NCBI GenBank assembly: GCA_903852815.1
Contig: CAINRW010000135.1
Coordinates: 1-56,538 of the forward strand
DNA: 56,538 bases
Direction of reading: 5' to 3'
From: an uncultured Actinomycetes bacterium
GTDB taxonomy: Bacteria; Actinomycetota; Actinomycetes; Nanopelagicales; Nanopelagicaceae
Shown here: positions 42,841-51,145 of the stretch, in pieces
How positions within the stretch are numbered: the stretch's first letter is position 1
Layout: each line of letters starts with the position of its first letter
Translations under genes and position numbers: made by a program
The notes under the pieces: model-generated
What the model was told of the DNA's origin: nothing
The model's database searches: none
The model's input: only the letters and a program-made list of their open reading frames with translations

Positions 42841-44610
42841 TTAATCGAGGTAGTCGCGTAATACCTGGCTGCGTGAAGGGTGGCGCAGTTTAGACATTGT
42901 CTTTGATTCAATCTGGCGAATACGTTCACGAGTAACTCCGTAAACCTTTCCGATTTCATCAAGTGTCTTTGGTTGCCCATCAGTTAGACCGAATCGCATT
43001 GCAACTACGCCTGCTTCGCGCTCTGACAAAGTATCTAGAACCGAGTGCAACTGTTCTTGCAACAAAGTAAATGACACGGCATCTGCTGGAACTACGGCCT
43101 CTGAGTCTTCAATCAGATCACCGAACTCTGAATCTCCTTCTTCACCCAGTGGGGTGTGAAGTGAAATAGGTTCGCGGCCATATTTTTGAACTTCGACGAC
43201 CTTTTCAGGTGTCATATCCAGTTCTTTTGCTAGCTCTTCAGGTGTCGGTTCACGACCAAGATCTTGCAACATCTGGCGCTGTACGCGAGCTAATTTATTA
43301 ATTACTTCAACCATGTGAACCGGGATACGAATTGTGCGCGCCTGGTCTGCCATTGCACGTGTGATTGCCTGGCGAATCCACCACGTTGCATACGTTGAGA
43401 ATTTATAACCCTTTGTGTAGTCAAACTTCTCAACTGCGCGAATTAAGCCAAGGTTTCCTTCTTGAATTAAGTCCAAGAAAAGCATTCCGCGACCTGTATA
43501 GCGCTTAGCAAGAGAAACAACGAGACGAAGGTTTGCTTCGAGCAAATGGTTCTTTGCACGCTTTCCATCTTCAACGAGCCATTCAAGTTCGCGCTTTAAC
43601 TTCTTGTCCAGTTTCTTTTCTTCTTTAAGTTTAGATTCGGCAAACAGACCTGCTTCGACACGAGTTGCCAGTTCAACTTCAAGTTCGGCATTGAGCAGGG
43701 CTACGCGGCCAATCTGCTTGAGGTAATCCTTTACTGGGTCGGCAGTTGCACCTGCAGTCATGACTGTTTGTGCTGGAGCATCATCTTCTTCTGATGCTTT
43801 TAAAGTAAATGCATCTTCTTCATTTCCAGATGCTTCTTCAGCCAAGTTAACAACGCGAGGTTGATTGCCTTTCTCTTCTTCTTCGTTGTCGATTATGTCA
43901 ACAACTTCCTTAATAAGCGTTTCAACATCTTCTAAATCAACTTCTTCAAGTTCTACTTCTTCGCCATCGATTTTAACGATGGCAGTTTTTCCTGACTTAT
44001 CTGCTGTCGCAGGAGTTTCAACTACTGGTGCAATAACAACTGGTTCCGGCTTTGGTGCGATGAGCGCAAGATCGCTCTTTTTCAGCGTTCGCATTGGTGA
44101 ACCCAGACCTGCTTTGCGAAGTTTTTCTACGACAAGTGGAACTTCAGTTTCTAAGAACTTAGCTTCAAGAACTAAATCTCTATCTGCTTGCTTTGGAATT
44201 CTATTTATTGACTTTACACCGCGTGCTTCAAGTTCTAATCGAACTTCTTCTTTACGCTCAACCAATCGTCTTGCATCGACAATCGCTTGAACATCTTTAG
44301 CATTAAGTTCTTTTTTCAATTCAATTTTTTTCACAGCTGCTTTTTTAACTGGCGCTGCTTTCTTTGCTACTGCTGCTTTCTTTACTGGTGCAACTGCTTT
44401 TTTCGCAGGTGCCGCTTTCTTAGCAGGCGCTGCAACTTTCTTAACTGGTGCAACTGCTTTTTTCGCAGGTACAGCTTTCTTCACCGCAGGTGCTGCCTTC
44501 TTTGCTGGCGCAGCTTTCTTCGCCACAGGAGCAGTTTTTTTCTCTGGCACAGCTTTTTTGGCAACTGCATTCTTTGCCACACTGTTTTTTTGCGCACTAA
44601 ATACAGCCAC
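42841..44610 (-). CDS. sigA: Principal RNA polymerase sigma factor (SigA/HrdB/RpoD)
   Basis: This 589-residue primary sigma factor has a Lys/Ala/Pro-rich N-terminus (about 8-100) and an acidic middle. Region 1.2 is [16 protein letters not shown], and region 2 includes [16 protein letters not shown] and [18 protein letters not shown]. Region 3 follows, and region 4 is [20 protein letters not shown] with a final LRDYLD. It reads -10 boxes of the TANNNT kind seen through this window. The GTG at 44610 has AAAGGA a few bases upstream. The CDGSH-hydratase gene follows after three bases. Confidence 0.95.
   Translation of the reverse strand: MAVFSAQKNSVAKNAVAKKAVPEKKTAPVAKKAAPAKKAAPAVKKAVPAKKAVAPVKKVAAPAKKAAPAKKAVAPVKKAAVAKKAAPVKKAAVKKIELKKELNAKDVQAIVDARRLVERKEEVRLELEARGVKSINRIPKQADRDLVLEAKFLETEVPLVVEKLRKAGLGSPMRTLKKSDLALIAPKPEPVVIAPVVETPATADKSGKTAIVKIDGEEVELEEVDLEDVETLIKEVVDIIDNEEEEKGNQPRVVNLAEEASGNEEDAFTLKASEEDDAPAQTVMTAGATADPVKDYLKQIGRVALLNAELEVELATRVEAGLFAESKLKEEKKLDKKLKRELEWLVEDGKRAKNHLLEANLRLVVSLAKRYTGRGMLFLDLIQEGNLGLIRAVEKFDYTKGYKFSTYATWWIRQAITRAMADQARTIRIPVHMVEVINKLARVQRQMLQDLGREPTPEELAKELDMTPEKVVEVQKYGREPISLHTPLGEEGDSEFGDLIEDSEAVVPADAVSFTLLQEQLHSVLDTLSEREAGVVAMRFGLTDGQPKTLDEIGKVYGVTRERIRQIESKTMSKLRHPSRSQVLRDYLD
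44311..44590 (-). repeat. Low-complexity Lys/Ala/Pro repeats encoding the SigA N-terminal tail
   Basis: About 93 codons repeat [13 protein letters not shown] and [12 protein letters not shown] units. The composition resembles histone H1 tails and the basic N-termini of other actinobacterial principal sigma factors, and the DNA is correspondingly repetitive. Confidence 0.75.
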
Positions 44611-44656
44611 AATTGTCCTTTGGTTTTTTCAGCGAGCGCGCTGATGCGATGGCTAT

Positions 44657-44662
44657 ATTATA
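44657..44662 (-). promoter_or_regulatory. -10 box for sigA
   Basis: On the minus strand the consensus TATAAT lies 46 bases upstream of the sigA GTG. It is the only perfect consensus -10 hexamer I assigned in the window. A leader with a Shine-Dalgarno site follows, so this gene is not leaderless. The -35 is weak. Confidence 0.6.
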
Positions 44663-44709
44663 ATTTGTCCACAGGGGTAAATGCACATCCAAAAGCGGGG
44701 TTTTGCACT

Positions 44710-45798
44710 TTATTCGGCCAGTTTCAATGCCTGTCTAATCACATTTCCTACTGATTCCACTTCCACCAGAAAGCCATCATGGCCAAAAGGTGAAGAAATC
44801 GTCACTAATGGCGCTGCCAGAGGTGCAAAATCTGCAATTTCAGCCTGGAGCCGGACTGGAAAGAGGCGATCGGTGTCAATTGAGACTGCAACCACGGGGA
44901 TAGAGATGCTTTGTAGGGCAGATACAACGCCGCCACGCTCTCGGCCAATGTCATGTGAGTTCATAGCCTCTGTAAGGGCGATATAGGTGTTTGCATCAAA
45001 GCGGTGGGCTAATTTGTTGGCTTGATGATCTAAATAAGACTCAACTGCATATCGACCCGTGTCATCTCCCTGCAGTTCTCGACCAAAGCGAATGTCCATC
45101 TCTGCCTCGGTTCGATATGTCAGGTGGGCGATTCGCCGCGCGATACCCATGCCCTCGATTGGGCCGATTTCTTGCTCGTAATAGTCACCGTTATTGAAAT
45201 TGGGATCAGATTTAATGGCACGAATCTGGATTGAAGCTGTTCCGATTTGATCGCCAGTCGCAACGGCCGATGAGCCAATTGTGCAAATGGCACCTACGCG
45301 ATCAGGAAACTGCACCGCCCATTCCAAAGCACGCATTCCTCCAAGTGATGGACCAACCGCCAATAAATATTTGCGAATCCCAATTGCATCGCTGAACTTA
45401 ATTTCGGCATCCACCATGTCACGAATCGTCACAGATGGAAATCGAGAACCATACCGTTTGCCATCTGGAGCAAGGGAGGATGGTCCGGTACTGCCTTGGC
45501 ATCCGCCAATAACATTTGGACACACGACAAAATATTTATCAGTATCAAAAGGCAAACCCGGGCCAACCATCGATGGCCACCAACCTGAAACATCTGACCA
45601 ACCAGTCATTGCATGGTTTACTAAAATCACATTATCTTTTTTATCATTTAAAACGCCCCAGCTCTGATAAGCGATGGTTACATCGCGCAGAGTCTCGCCG
45701 CTTTCAAGTGCAACATCGCCAATATTCAGAAATCGGCGATCACCGGGTGCATGGTTTTCAAGCCATGCCCCGGTAACCGACGCGATTGCATGTGTCAT
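44710..45798 (-). CDS. metX: Homoserine O-acetyltransferase
   Basis: This 362-residue alpha/beta hydrolase activates homoserine for methionine synthesis. The nucleophile elbow is AVGPSLGGMRALEWA, the NVIGGCQGSTGPSS segment is family-typical, and the catalytic His is in FGHDGFLVE at the end. Its ATG overlaps the metY stop by one base (TAATG), showing tight coupling in a metY-metX unit under a SAM-IV riboswitch. Confidence 0.95.
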   Translation of the reverse strand: MTHAIASVTGAWLENHAPGDRRFLNIGDVALESGETLRDVTIAYQSWGVLNDKKDNVILVNHAMTGWSDVSGWWPSMVGPGLPFDTDKYFVVCPNVIGGCQGSTGPSSLAPDGKRYGSRFPSVTIRDMVDAEIKFSDAIGIRKYLLAVGPSLGGMRALEWAVQFPDRVGAICTIGSSAVATGDQIGTASIQIRAIKSDPNFNNGDYYEQEIGPIEGMGIARRIAHLTYRTEAEMDIRFGRELQGDDTGRYAVESYLDHQANKLAHRFDANTYIALTEAMNSHDIGRERGGVVSALQSISIPVVAVSIDTDRLFPVRLQAEIADFAPLAAPLVTISSPFGHDGFLVEVESVGNVIRQALKLAE

Positions 45799-47120
45799 TA
45801 TTTGGCGGCAGCAAACCCTGCAGCTAAATCAGCCTTGATATCGTCGATATCTTCAAGACCAACCGATAGTCGGATTAATCCTGGAGTGACACCAGCGCTT
45901 AACTGCTCTGTCGCACTAAGTTGCGAATGAGTGGTAGATGCAGGGTGAATAACTAATGAGCGCACGTCACCAATGTTGGCAACATGTGAATGCAAGGTCA
46001 ATGCCTCCACAAATTTCTTGCCAGATTCGATTCCACCCTTGATTTCAAAGGAGAGTACTGCTCCTGAACCCTTTGGTGTGTATTTACTGGCCAATGAGTT
46101 GTATCTATTACTTGGCAGGGATGCGTAATTGACCGATTCGACTTGTGGATGCTCATTTAGCCACGTTGCCACTTCCTTCGCATTTGTTAGATGCTGCTTG
46201 AGACGAAGTGACAAAGTCTCTAGACCTTGCGCCAATAACCAGGCGTTAAATGGACTAACCGCTGCACCTATATCGCGCAAGAGAGTTAGACGAATTTTGA
46301 AAATGTAAGAAAGATTTGCCCCAAAGGCCGATCCCACTCCTAAAGCTTGGGCATACACAAGGCCATGGTAAGAAGGGTCTGGCGTATTAAAGCTTTTAAA
46401 TTTTTCTGGATAACGTGCATAATCAAAATTGCCTGAATCAACAATCGCACCCACTACAGCATTTCCGTGACCTGATAAAAACTTAGTTGCAGAGTGAATA
46501 ACAACATCTGCGCCAAACTCTATTGGGCGCAGTACGTATGGCGTTGCCACGGTGTTATCAACGATGAGTGGAACATGATTTTCATGAGCAATCTTTGCAA
46601 TTGTCTCAATGTCCAAAATATCATTTTTCGGATTTGAAATTGTCTCGCCAAAGAATGCCTTAGTGTTTGGACGTACTGCTTTACGCCATGACTCTGGGTC
46701 ATCTGGATTTTCAACAAAAGTTACTTCAACGCCAAATGATGGCAATGTGTAATGGAATAAGTTGTAGGTTCCGCCATATAGAGATGGAGATGAAACAATA
46801 TGGTCTCCAGCAGTTGCGACATTAAGAATCGCAAAGGTTGTTGCCGCAGAACCAGAAGCAACGAGCAATGCCGCAACGCCGCCTTCAAGTGATGCGATTC
46901 GTTTTTCTACGACGTCCTGCGTTGGGTTCATAATTCGGGTGTAAATGTTGCCCAACTCTGCCAAACCAAATAGATCTGCTGCATGTTTTGTATCGCGGAA
47001 TTGATATGCAGTGGTTTGGTACAGAGGAAGTGCACGTGCACCCGTTGTTGGATCTGCTACCTGCCCAGCATGAATTTGCCGAGTTTCAAAGGCTGCTTCT
47101 TCAAGTGAAAAAGATGACAT
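45798..47120 (-). CDS. metY: O-acetylhomoserine sulfhydrylase (MetY)
   Basis: This 440-residue PLP enzyme converts O-acetylhomoserine and sulfide to homocysteine. Its N-terminus is FETRQIHAGQVADPTTGAR. LGNIYTRIMNPTQDV follows, and the Schiff-base lysine lies in HSATKFLSGHGNA. The C-terminus has SLVIHPASTTHSQL. The ATG at 47120 is preferred over 47162, since GGGAGGAAC lies just upstream and the longer form would read into the regulatory hairpins. With metX it gives the direct sulfhydrylation route. Confidence 0.95.
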   Translation of the reverse strand: MSSFSLEEAAFETRQIHAGQVADPTTGARALPLYQTTAYQFRDTKHAADLFGLAELGNIYTRIMNPTQDVVEKRIASLEGGVAALLVASGSAATTFAILNVATAGDHIVSSPSLYGGTYNLFHYTLPSFGVEVTFVENPDDPESWRKAVRPNTKAFFGETISNPKNDILDIETIAKIAHENHVPLIVDNTVATPYVLRPIEFGADVVIHSATKFLSGHGNAVVGAIVDSGNFDYARYPEKFKSFNTPDPSYHGLVYAQALGVGSAFGANLSYIFKIRLTLLRDIGAAVSPFNAWLLAQGLETLSLRLKQHLTNAKEVATWLNEHPQVESVNYASLPSNRYNSLASKYTPKGSGAVLSFEIKGGIESGKKFVEALTLHSHVANIGDVRSLVIHPASTTHSQLSATEQLSAGVTPGLIRLSVGLEDIDDIKADLAAGFAAAK

Positions 47121-47126
47121 GTAAAT

Positions 47127-47202
47127 GTTCCTCCCAGTTTTGGGAACGCTCAACTCTGGCAAATGCCGACGCTGGCATTACCAGTGGAATTGAGAGTTCC
47201 AC
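47127..47202 (-). promoter_or_regulatory. SAM-IV riboswitch expression platform: SD-sequestering hairpin and anti-sequestor
   Basis: Three inverted repeats lie between the aptamer and the start codon: GTGGAA/TTCCAC (47184-47202), a long AATGCC/GGCATT stem (47157-47183), and GTTCCC/GGGAGGAAC (47127-47147), which buries the Shine-Dalgarno site of metY. The left arm of the first (47190-47200) can pair with the arm of the last (47143-47153) at 10 of 11 positions, which would free the site. This suggests translational on/off switching. Confidence 0.6.
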
Positions 47203-47312
47203 GCTTATCGGTTGCGGTATTGCTGACCGATCTGGTCTTCACCCGGAGCACCCCACCGTGGTGGAGGGTTGCCGTCTAGTAAGCCGGGGCTAAACACTAG
47301 AACTCGTGACCT
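47203..47312 (-). promoter_or_regulatory. SAM-IV riboswitch
   Basis: On the minus strand the actinobacterial SAM-IV core appears in order: GGTCACGAG, AGCCCCGGCTT, GGCAACCCTCC, a GGTGGGGTGCTCCGGGTGA block, GACCAG, and a closing pseudoknot-like GATCGGTCAGC...CCGATAAGC region. The SAM-I landmark beginning CTTATCAAGAG is absent. SAM-IV elements sit upstream of metY-type genes in actinobacteria, as here. Confidence 0.88.
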
Positions 47313-47318
47313 TTGCCA

Positions 47319-47324
47319 ACCTTA
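47319..47324 (-). promoter_or_regulatory. -10 box of the metY-metX transcript
   Basis: On the minus strand TAAGGT would start RNA near 47311, the first base of the SAM-IV aptamer. TTCGAC lies 17 bases further upstream as a candidate -35, inside the end of the DUF4192 gene. Confidence 0.5.
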
Positions 47325-47338
47325 ACAGATTTATGTTT

Positions 47339-47884
47339 TTAGTCGAAAATTCCGGCCGTGACTTTTGGATGAAGTTCAACGCGCATCGCGGCAAAGGCAG
47401 CACTTGGCCACCCTGACCCAAAGACTCGGCGTAGCAAAATAGTGAGCGAGTAAGTAGGTGCATCTTTGGTTGCGCGATCTAAGGAGCGATATGCCAAGGG
47501 AGTATCTCCTCGCTCATAAGCCAGAGTTGCAAAGAGGGTGGCAATGGGGGCCACATATCCGACTGGAGCAATTTGAAGAAGGTAGTGCCACATGCGCCAA
47601 TAGGTTTCAAAGGATTCAGCGTTATGTGTACCCAGAGCAAAATCTCGTACTTGTATATCGCTGAGTCTGCCTACGACACGTGCAATTAATTCGGGGTTGC
47701 TATCAATACCGTATTTTTCAAATTCGGCAGCTAAATCAATCACCGCAGTTGCCCCGTCTCGTTGTAGTAATGAAAGTTCGCTGTCATCGCTATCTACATA
47801 AAAACTAGTCACTGCCGAAATGAATTTTTCGTCATGGGCTAGAGGCAGTGAAGTGATTGATAGTTCTTCGTACTCTGTTGTCAT
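47339..47884 (-). CDS. DUF4192-like protein, C-terminal half only
   Basis: This 181-residue protein resembles the C-terminal half of the DUF4192 family found in actinobacteria. The pattern is YWRMWHYLLQIAPVGYVAPIATLFATLAY, then GDTPLAYRSLDRA and a YSLTILLRRV segment. Family members are usually about 340-370 residues, so the N-terminal half is missing or unrecognisable. Function unknown. It starts seven bases after the PKD protein gene and is probably co-transcribed with it. Confidence 0.6.
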   Translation of the reverse strand: MTTEYEELSITSLPLAHDEKFISAVTSFYVDSDDSELSLLQRDGATAVIDLAAEFEKYGIDSNPELIARVVGRLSDIQVRDFALGTHNAESFETYWRMWHYLLQIAPVGYVAPIATLFATLAYERGDTPLAYRSLDRATKDAPTYSLTILLRRVFGSGWPSAAFAAMRVELHPKVTAGIFD

Positions 47885-47891
47885 TGATTAC

Positions 47892-48581
47892 TCATTTCGT
47901 GAACTTAGTTGCTGCAGAAACCACGGTGATGACTGCAAAAGATGGGATTTTTATAGTTCCAGTAATTGCACGGGTTGCTCCGTTGTGTTTGAAATTGCCA
48001 TTCCACGTTGCGAGCAAAGTGACGTAGTAAACGCCTGGCTGCTTGTATGTATGTGTAATTTTCTGGTTGGGGTAAGGCGCACCAGGTTCTGTTGTTGAGG
48101 TTATTTGGCCATCGCCCCACTGCCATGTAAAACCGGGACGAAGTGCCACATCGATAACTTCGCCAATAATGTCGATTCGTGATTGAAATAGAGTTGGTAA
48201 GTCGCACCAGAAAATTACGGGTACATGAACAAGTGGCTCAAACTCTGGCTGATAGGCAATTGTTGCTGTAGGAACCATCTTTATTAAACGATCGCTCAAG
48301 TTGATAGTTTTTACAACGGCCTTTTTGACAGTTGTTCGCGCTTTATATGTCCGTTTCACTGTTGGCACAGCTTTGGGCTTTGGCGGAAACCACAAAGTCT
48401 TTGTGGGTTTTGCAACAACAGGTTTCTTGACTGTTGTTACGCCACTTCCCTTTCTGGCCTCAATAATTATCTGGTTATTTTGCGTGTAAACATTGACGCA
48501 CGCAGTATTTGTGCAATCTGCAATTGCCTGCGTCGGAACTAGTACGCATATCGTGATGCTGAGAATTAATAATCGCTTCAT
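47892..48581 (-). CDS. Secreted PKD-domain protein
   Basis: This 229-residue protein has a signal peptide (about residues 1-21, cleaved near AIA-DC), two early cysteines, and a basic Lys/Val/Thr-rich stretch (about 45-95). It ends in a PKD-like beta domain with FTWQWGDGQ, ITHTYKQPGVYYVTLLATW. PKD domains mediate protein or sugar contacts on the outside of the cell. Partner and function are unknown. TATCGT eight bases before the ATG could be its -10 box. Confidence 0.75.
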   Translation of the reverse strand: MKRLLILSITICVLVPTQAIADCTNTACVNVYTQNNQIIIEARKGSGVTTVKKPVVAKPTKTLWFPPKPKAVPTVKRTYKARTTVKKAVVKTINLSDRLIKMVPTATIAYQPEFEPLVHVPVIFWCDLPTLFQSRIDIIGEVIDVALRPGFTWQWGDGQITSTTEPGAPYPNQKITHTYKQPGVYYVTLLATWNGNFKHNGATRAITGTIKIPSFAVITVVSAATKFTK

Positions 48582-48661
48582 GTGCTGGGACGATAAATGT
48601 GGGCAATGACTTTTGGACCACTCACTTCGCTAACTGTGGATAGTTGTGACACCCTTAGAAC

Positions 48662-49117
48662 ATGAGCGCGCGTGATGGAGATGGCTGGATCGAGTGCGAT
48701 TGCGGCAATAAACATTGGGGTCTCAATGGCGCAGCTGGTCTCTTACTAATTCGAGGTTCACAGATTTTGTTACAACATCGTGCACCCTGGGTTCATAACG
48801 GAGATACCTGGGGAATTCCAGGAGGCGCCAGAGATAGTCACGAAAGCGTTCTAGAGGCGGCAGTTCGTGAAGCTAAAGAAGAAACTGGAATCGATTCGGC
48901 ATTCCTTACACCAGTACAAACCTTTAGCGATGACCATGGAAATTGGCGCTACGACACCGTGCTTGCATATGCCACTGAAGAATTAGTTGCGCATGAATTA
49001 AATGATGAATCACATGAAGTTCGCTGGATTGAAATTGATAAAGTAGATCATTTAACTTTGCACCCAAGTTTTGGAAAATCTTGGGCTTTGCTAAAGGGAA
49101 TCCTTCAAACGCTTTAA
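48662..49117 (+). CDS. NUDIX hydrolase
   Basis: This 151-residue protein has an N-terminal CDCGNKHWG segment common in actinobacterial NUDIX proteins. The full NUDIX box GGARDSHESVLEAAVREA continues into KEETGI (G-x5-E-x7-REUxEExGU). It cleaves a nucleoside diphosphate linked to another moiety, such as oxidised dNTPs; the exact substrate is not known. The start has neither a clear ribosome binding site nor a good -10 box. The 3' end overlaps dinG by 27 bases. Confidence 0.88.
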   Translation: MSARDGDGWIECDCGNKHWGLNGAAGLLLIRGSQILLQHRAPWVHNGDTWGIPGGARDSHESVLEAAVREAKEETGIDSAFLTPVQTFSDDHGNWRYDTVLAYATEELVAHELNDESHEVRWIEIDKVDHLTLHPSFGKSWALLKGILQTL

Positions 49118-51082
49118 GGAATCTCGGACTACAGCCTTATCGGAAGTTCTCCAAAGCGGTGGCATTGAATTTAGCAAAACACTTCCATAGCGCTTGGTAA
49201 CTATTCGAGAATCCAAAATCGCAACGACTCCCCTGTCATCAACTGATCTGATTAATCGTCCAGTTCCCTGCGCCAGTAGAAGGGCAGCACGTGGAAGTGA
49301 GACTTGCATAAATCCACTTCCGCCAGCGGCATCGGCCTGCGAAGCTCTGGCCGACATCACAGGTTCATCTGGACGCGGAAAAGGAATTCGATCGATTGCA
49401 ACCAAAATACAACTATTACCCGGAACATCTACGCCTTGCCACAATGACATCGTGCCAAGAAGTACCGATGTTTCATCTTTGGCAAAACGTGAAACTAGCG
49501 GCCCCACAGCATCGCCGCGTTTTTGCGTAATTATCTTTATTGGTAATTCCGCAAGTACTTTTCGCAAATGCGCATCGGCTGCCTCTACCCCACGCCACGA
49601 ATAAAATAGCGCCAAAGTTCGACCGCCAGCGGCATCGATTAACTCACCTAATTCAGTTAAAACTTCGATGCTCGGACCATCTCGACCAGGTTCTGGTAAA
49701 TGTTTTGGCATATATAAAACACCTTGATTTGCAAAATCAAAAGGTGATCCAACATCGAGCATTTTCACATTACCCGGATCAAGTTCACCTTCGCTCAGTT
49801 CGGCAGATAAATCTTCACCGACCATAAAGCCAATACTTTTCGCTAAAGAATTAAAAGAGTTACCGACCGTTAAGGTGGCAGACGTTGCAATTACTGGCGT
49901 TTGTTTAAGCATGTTCTCGCGTAAAACATCTGAAACTGAAAGTGGAGCTAAATAAAGCGTTGAGAAAGTTGGTTCAAACCACAGGACTAGCCCATCGCCA
50001 AGCTTTAAAATTGTTGCAGCCGTTGTAGAGATTTCAGTTACCGCACCTTTTACACGTGCCCGTTCGGCTAAGACATCGGTATCGATGATTTCATCATCTG
50101 CAGCTAAGAATTGCACGATCGCCTGAGCACTTTCACGCACTTTTCGAATGGGCGATTCAAGTGATTGCGGAATATCTTCTAGTCGACCTTGGGCAGTGAA
50201 ATCTCCACGAATTGAATCACCGTAATCAACCATTGCCTCATGAAAATCATTTCCGGCCTTATGGAAAGCATCTGCTAATTTTCCTGGCATAAATTTTCTA
50301 GCCATCGCTGCGGCTCGCAGAACGCGACCTGACGTTAATTCATCAGTTACTGCCTGTGTCGCACGATCCATAAACTCGTGCGCCTCATCCAAAATAATGC
50401 AATCTCGTTCAGGCAAAATTGGATGTGAATCTACAATTTCAATTGCCAATAATGTGTGATTAGTAACCACAATATCGGCCGTTTGTGCACGCCCCTTAGC
50501 ATTTGCGGCAAAGCACTGTGAACCAAAAGCACACATATCTGCGCCAACGCATTCTCGACCAGAAACGCTATTGGCTGCCCACACTCGCCTATCAACTTCT
50601 GGGGCATCATCTCGATCTCCTGATACGCCCGGAGTTTTAGCCCAAGCAATCAACCGCTTTGCATCTTTTTCTAGCGATGAAACTTCTAAGACAAGTTCAC
50701 CATCTGCATCAACTTCTTCACTATTCATTTTCTGCAAACAAATGTAATTACCCACGCCTTTATAAATTGCATAAGTAATTTCACGTCCCAAAGCTTTTTC
50801 TAAAGCGGGAACCACTGCAGGTAAATCACGATCGACTAACTGGCGCTGCAGCGCAATGGTGGCCGTGGCTACTAATACTTTTCGACCGTGCACAATTCCT
50901 GGGATTAAATACGCCAAAGATTTTCCGGTACCTGTGCCAGCTTGAACCATTAAGTGGTGTCGATCAGAGAGTGCGTTGGCCACTGCTTCGGCCATTTCAA
51001 TCTGTCCTTCGCGAGCAGCGCCACCAATTGCACCGACCGCCACATCAAGGGCAGCGCGTACCTGGCTCGACATCTCACTCAT
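49091..51082 (-). CDS. dinG: DinG-family ATP-dependent DNA helicase
   Basis: This 663-residue superfamily 2 helicase has Walker A QAGTGTGKSLAYL and the DEAH box LDEAHEF. Four cysteines (in NYICLQ, ECVG and MCAFGSQC) are placed like the XPD/DinG iron-sulfur site. LLGTMSLWQGVDVPG and LAQGTGRLIRS mark the second RecA fold. It unwinds R-loops and damaged DNA. The ATG at 51082 is six bases after TAAGGT, implying a leaderless message. Divergent from the dioxygenase gene. Confidence 0.93.
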   Translation of the reverse strand: MSEMSSQVRAALDVAVGAIGGAAREGQIEMAEAVANALSDRHHLMVQAGTGTGKSLAYLIPGIVHGRKVLVATATIALQRQLVDRDLPAVVPALEKALGREITYAIYKGVGNYICLQKMNSEEVDADGELVLEVSSLEKDAKRLIAWAKTPGVSGDRDDAPEVDRRVWAANSVSGRECVGADMCAFGSQCFAANAKGRAQTADIVVTNHTLLAIEIVDSHPILPERDCIILDEAHEFMDRATQAVTDELTSGRVLRAAAMARKFMPGKLADAFHKAGNDFHEAMVDYGDSIRGDFTAQGRLEDIPQSLESPIRKVRESAQAIVQFLAADDEIIDTDVLAERARVKGAVTEISTTAATILKLGDGLVLWFEPTFSTLYLAPLSVSDVLRENMLKQTPVIATSATLTVGNSFNSLAKSIGFMVGEDLSAELSEGELDPGNVKMLDVGSPFDFANQGVLYMPKHLPEPGRDGPSIEVLTELGELIDAAGGRTLALFYSWRGVEAADAHLRKVLAELPIKIITQKRGDAVGPLVSRFAKDETSVLLGTMSLWQGVDVPGNSCILVAIDRIPFPRPDEPVMSARASQADAAGGSGFMQVSLPRAALLLAQGTGRLIRSVDDRGVVAILDSRIVTKRYGSVLLNSMPPLWRTSDKAVVRDSLKRLKDSL

Positions 51083-51088
51083 GGGGCA

Positions 51089-51094
51089 ACCTTA
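51089..51094 (-). promoter_or_regulatory. -10 box for dinG (leaderless)
   Basis: On the minus strand TAAGGT lies six bases before the ATG at 51082. Confidence 0.55.
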
Positions 51095-51133
51095 GCGGTA
51101 TGCGATGTAGTTGAACTTTCAACTACTTTGCAC

Positions 51134-51139
51134 TAGGCT
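51134..51139 (+). promoter_or_regulatory. -10 box for the extradiol dioxygenase gene (leaderless)
   Basis: TAGGCT lies six bases before the ATG at 51146; no ribosome binding site is present. Confidence 0.55.
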
Positions 51140-51145
51140 TCCGAT

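Noticed and set aside
44287-44754. Plus-strand Cys/Phe/Arg-rich frame opposite the sigA N-terminus
   Set aside because: It is a shadow of the Lys/Ala repeat codons on the other strand, not a cysteine-rich peptide gene.
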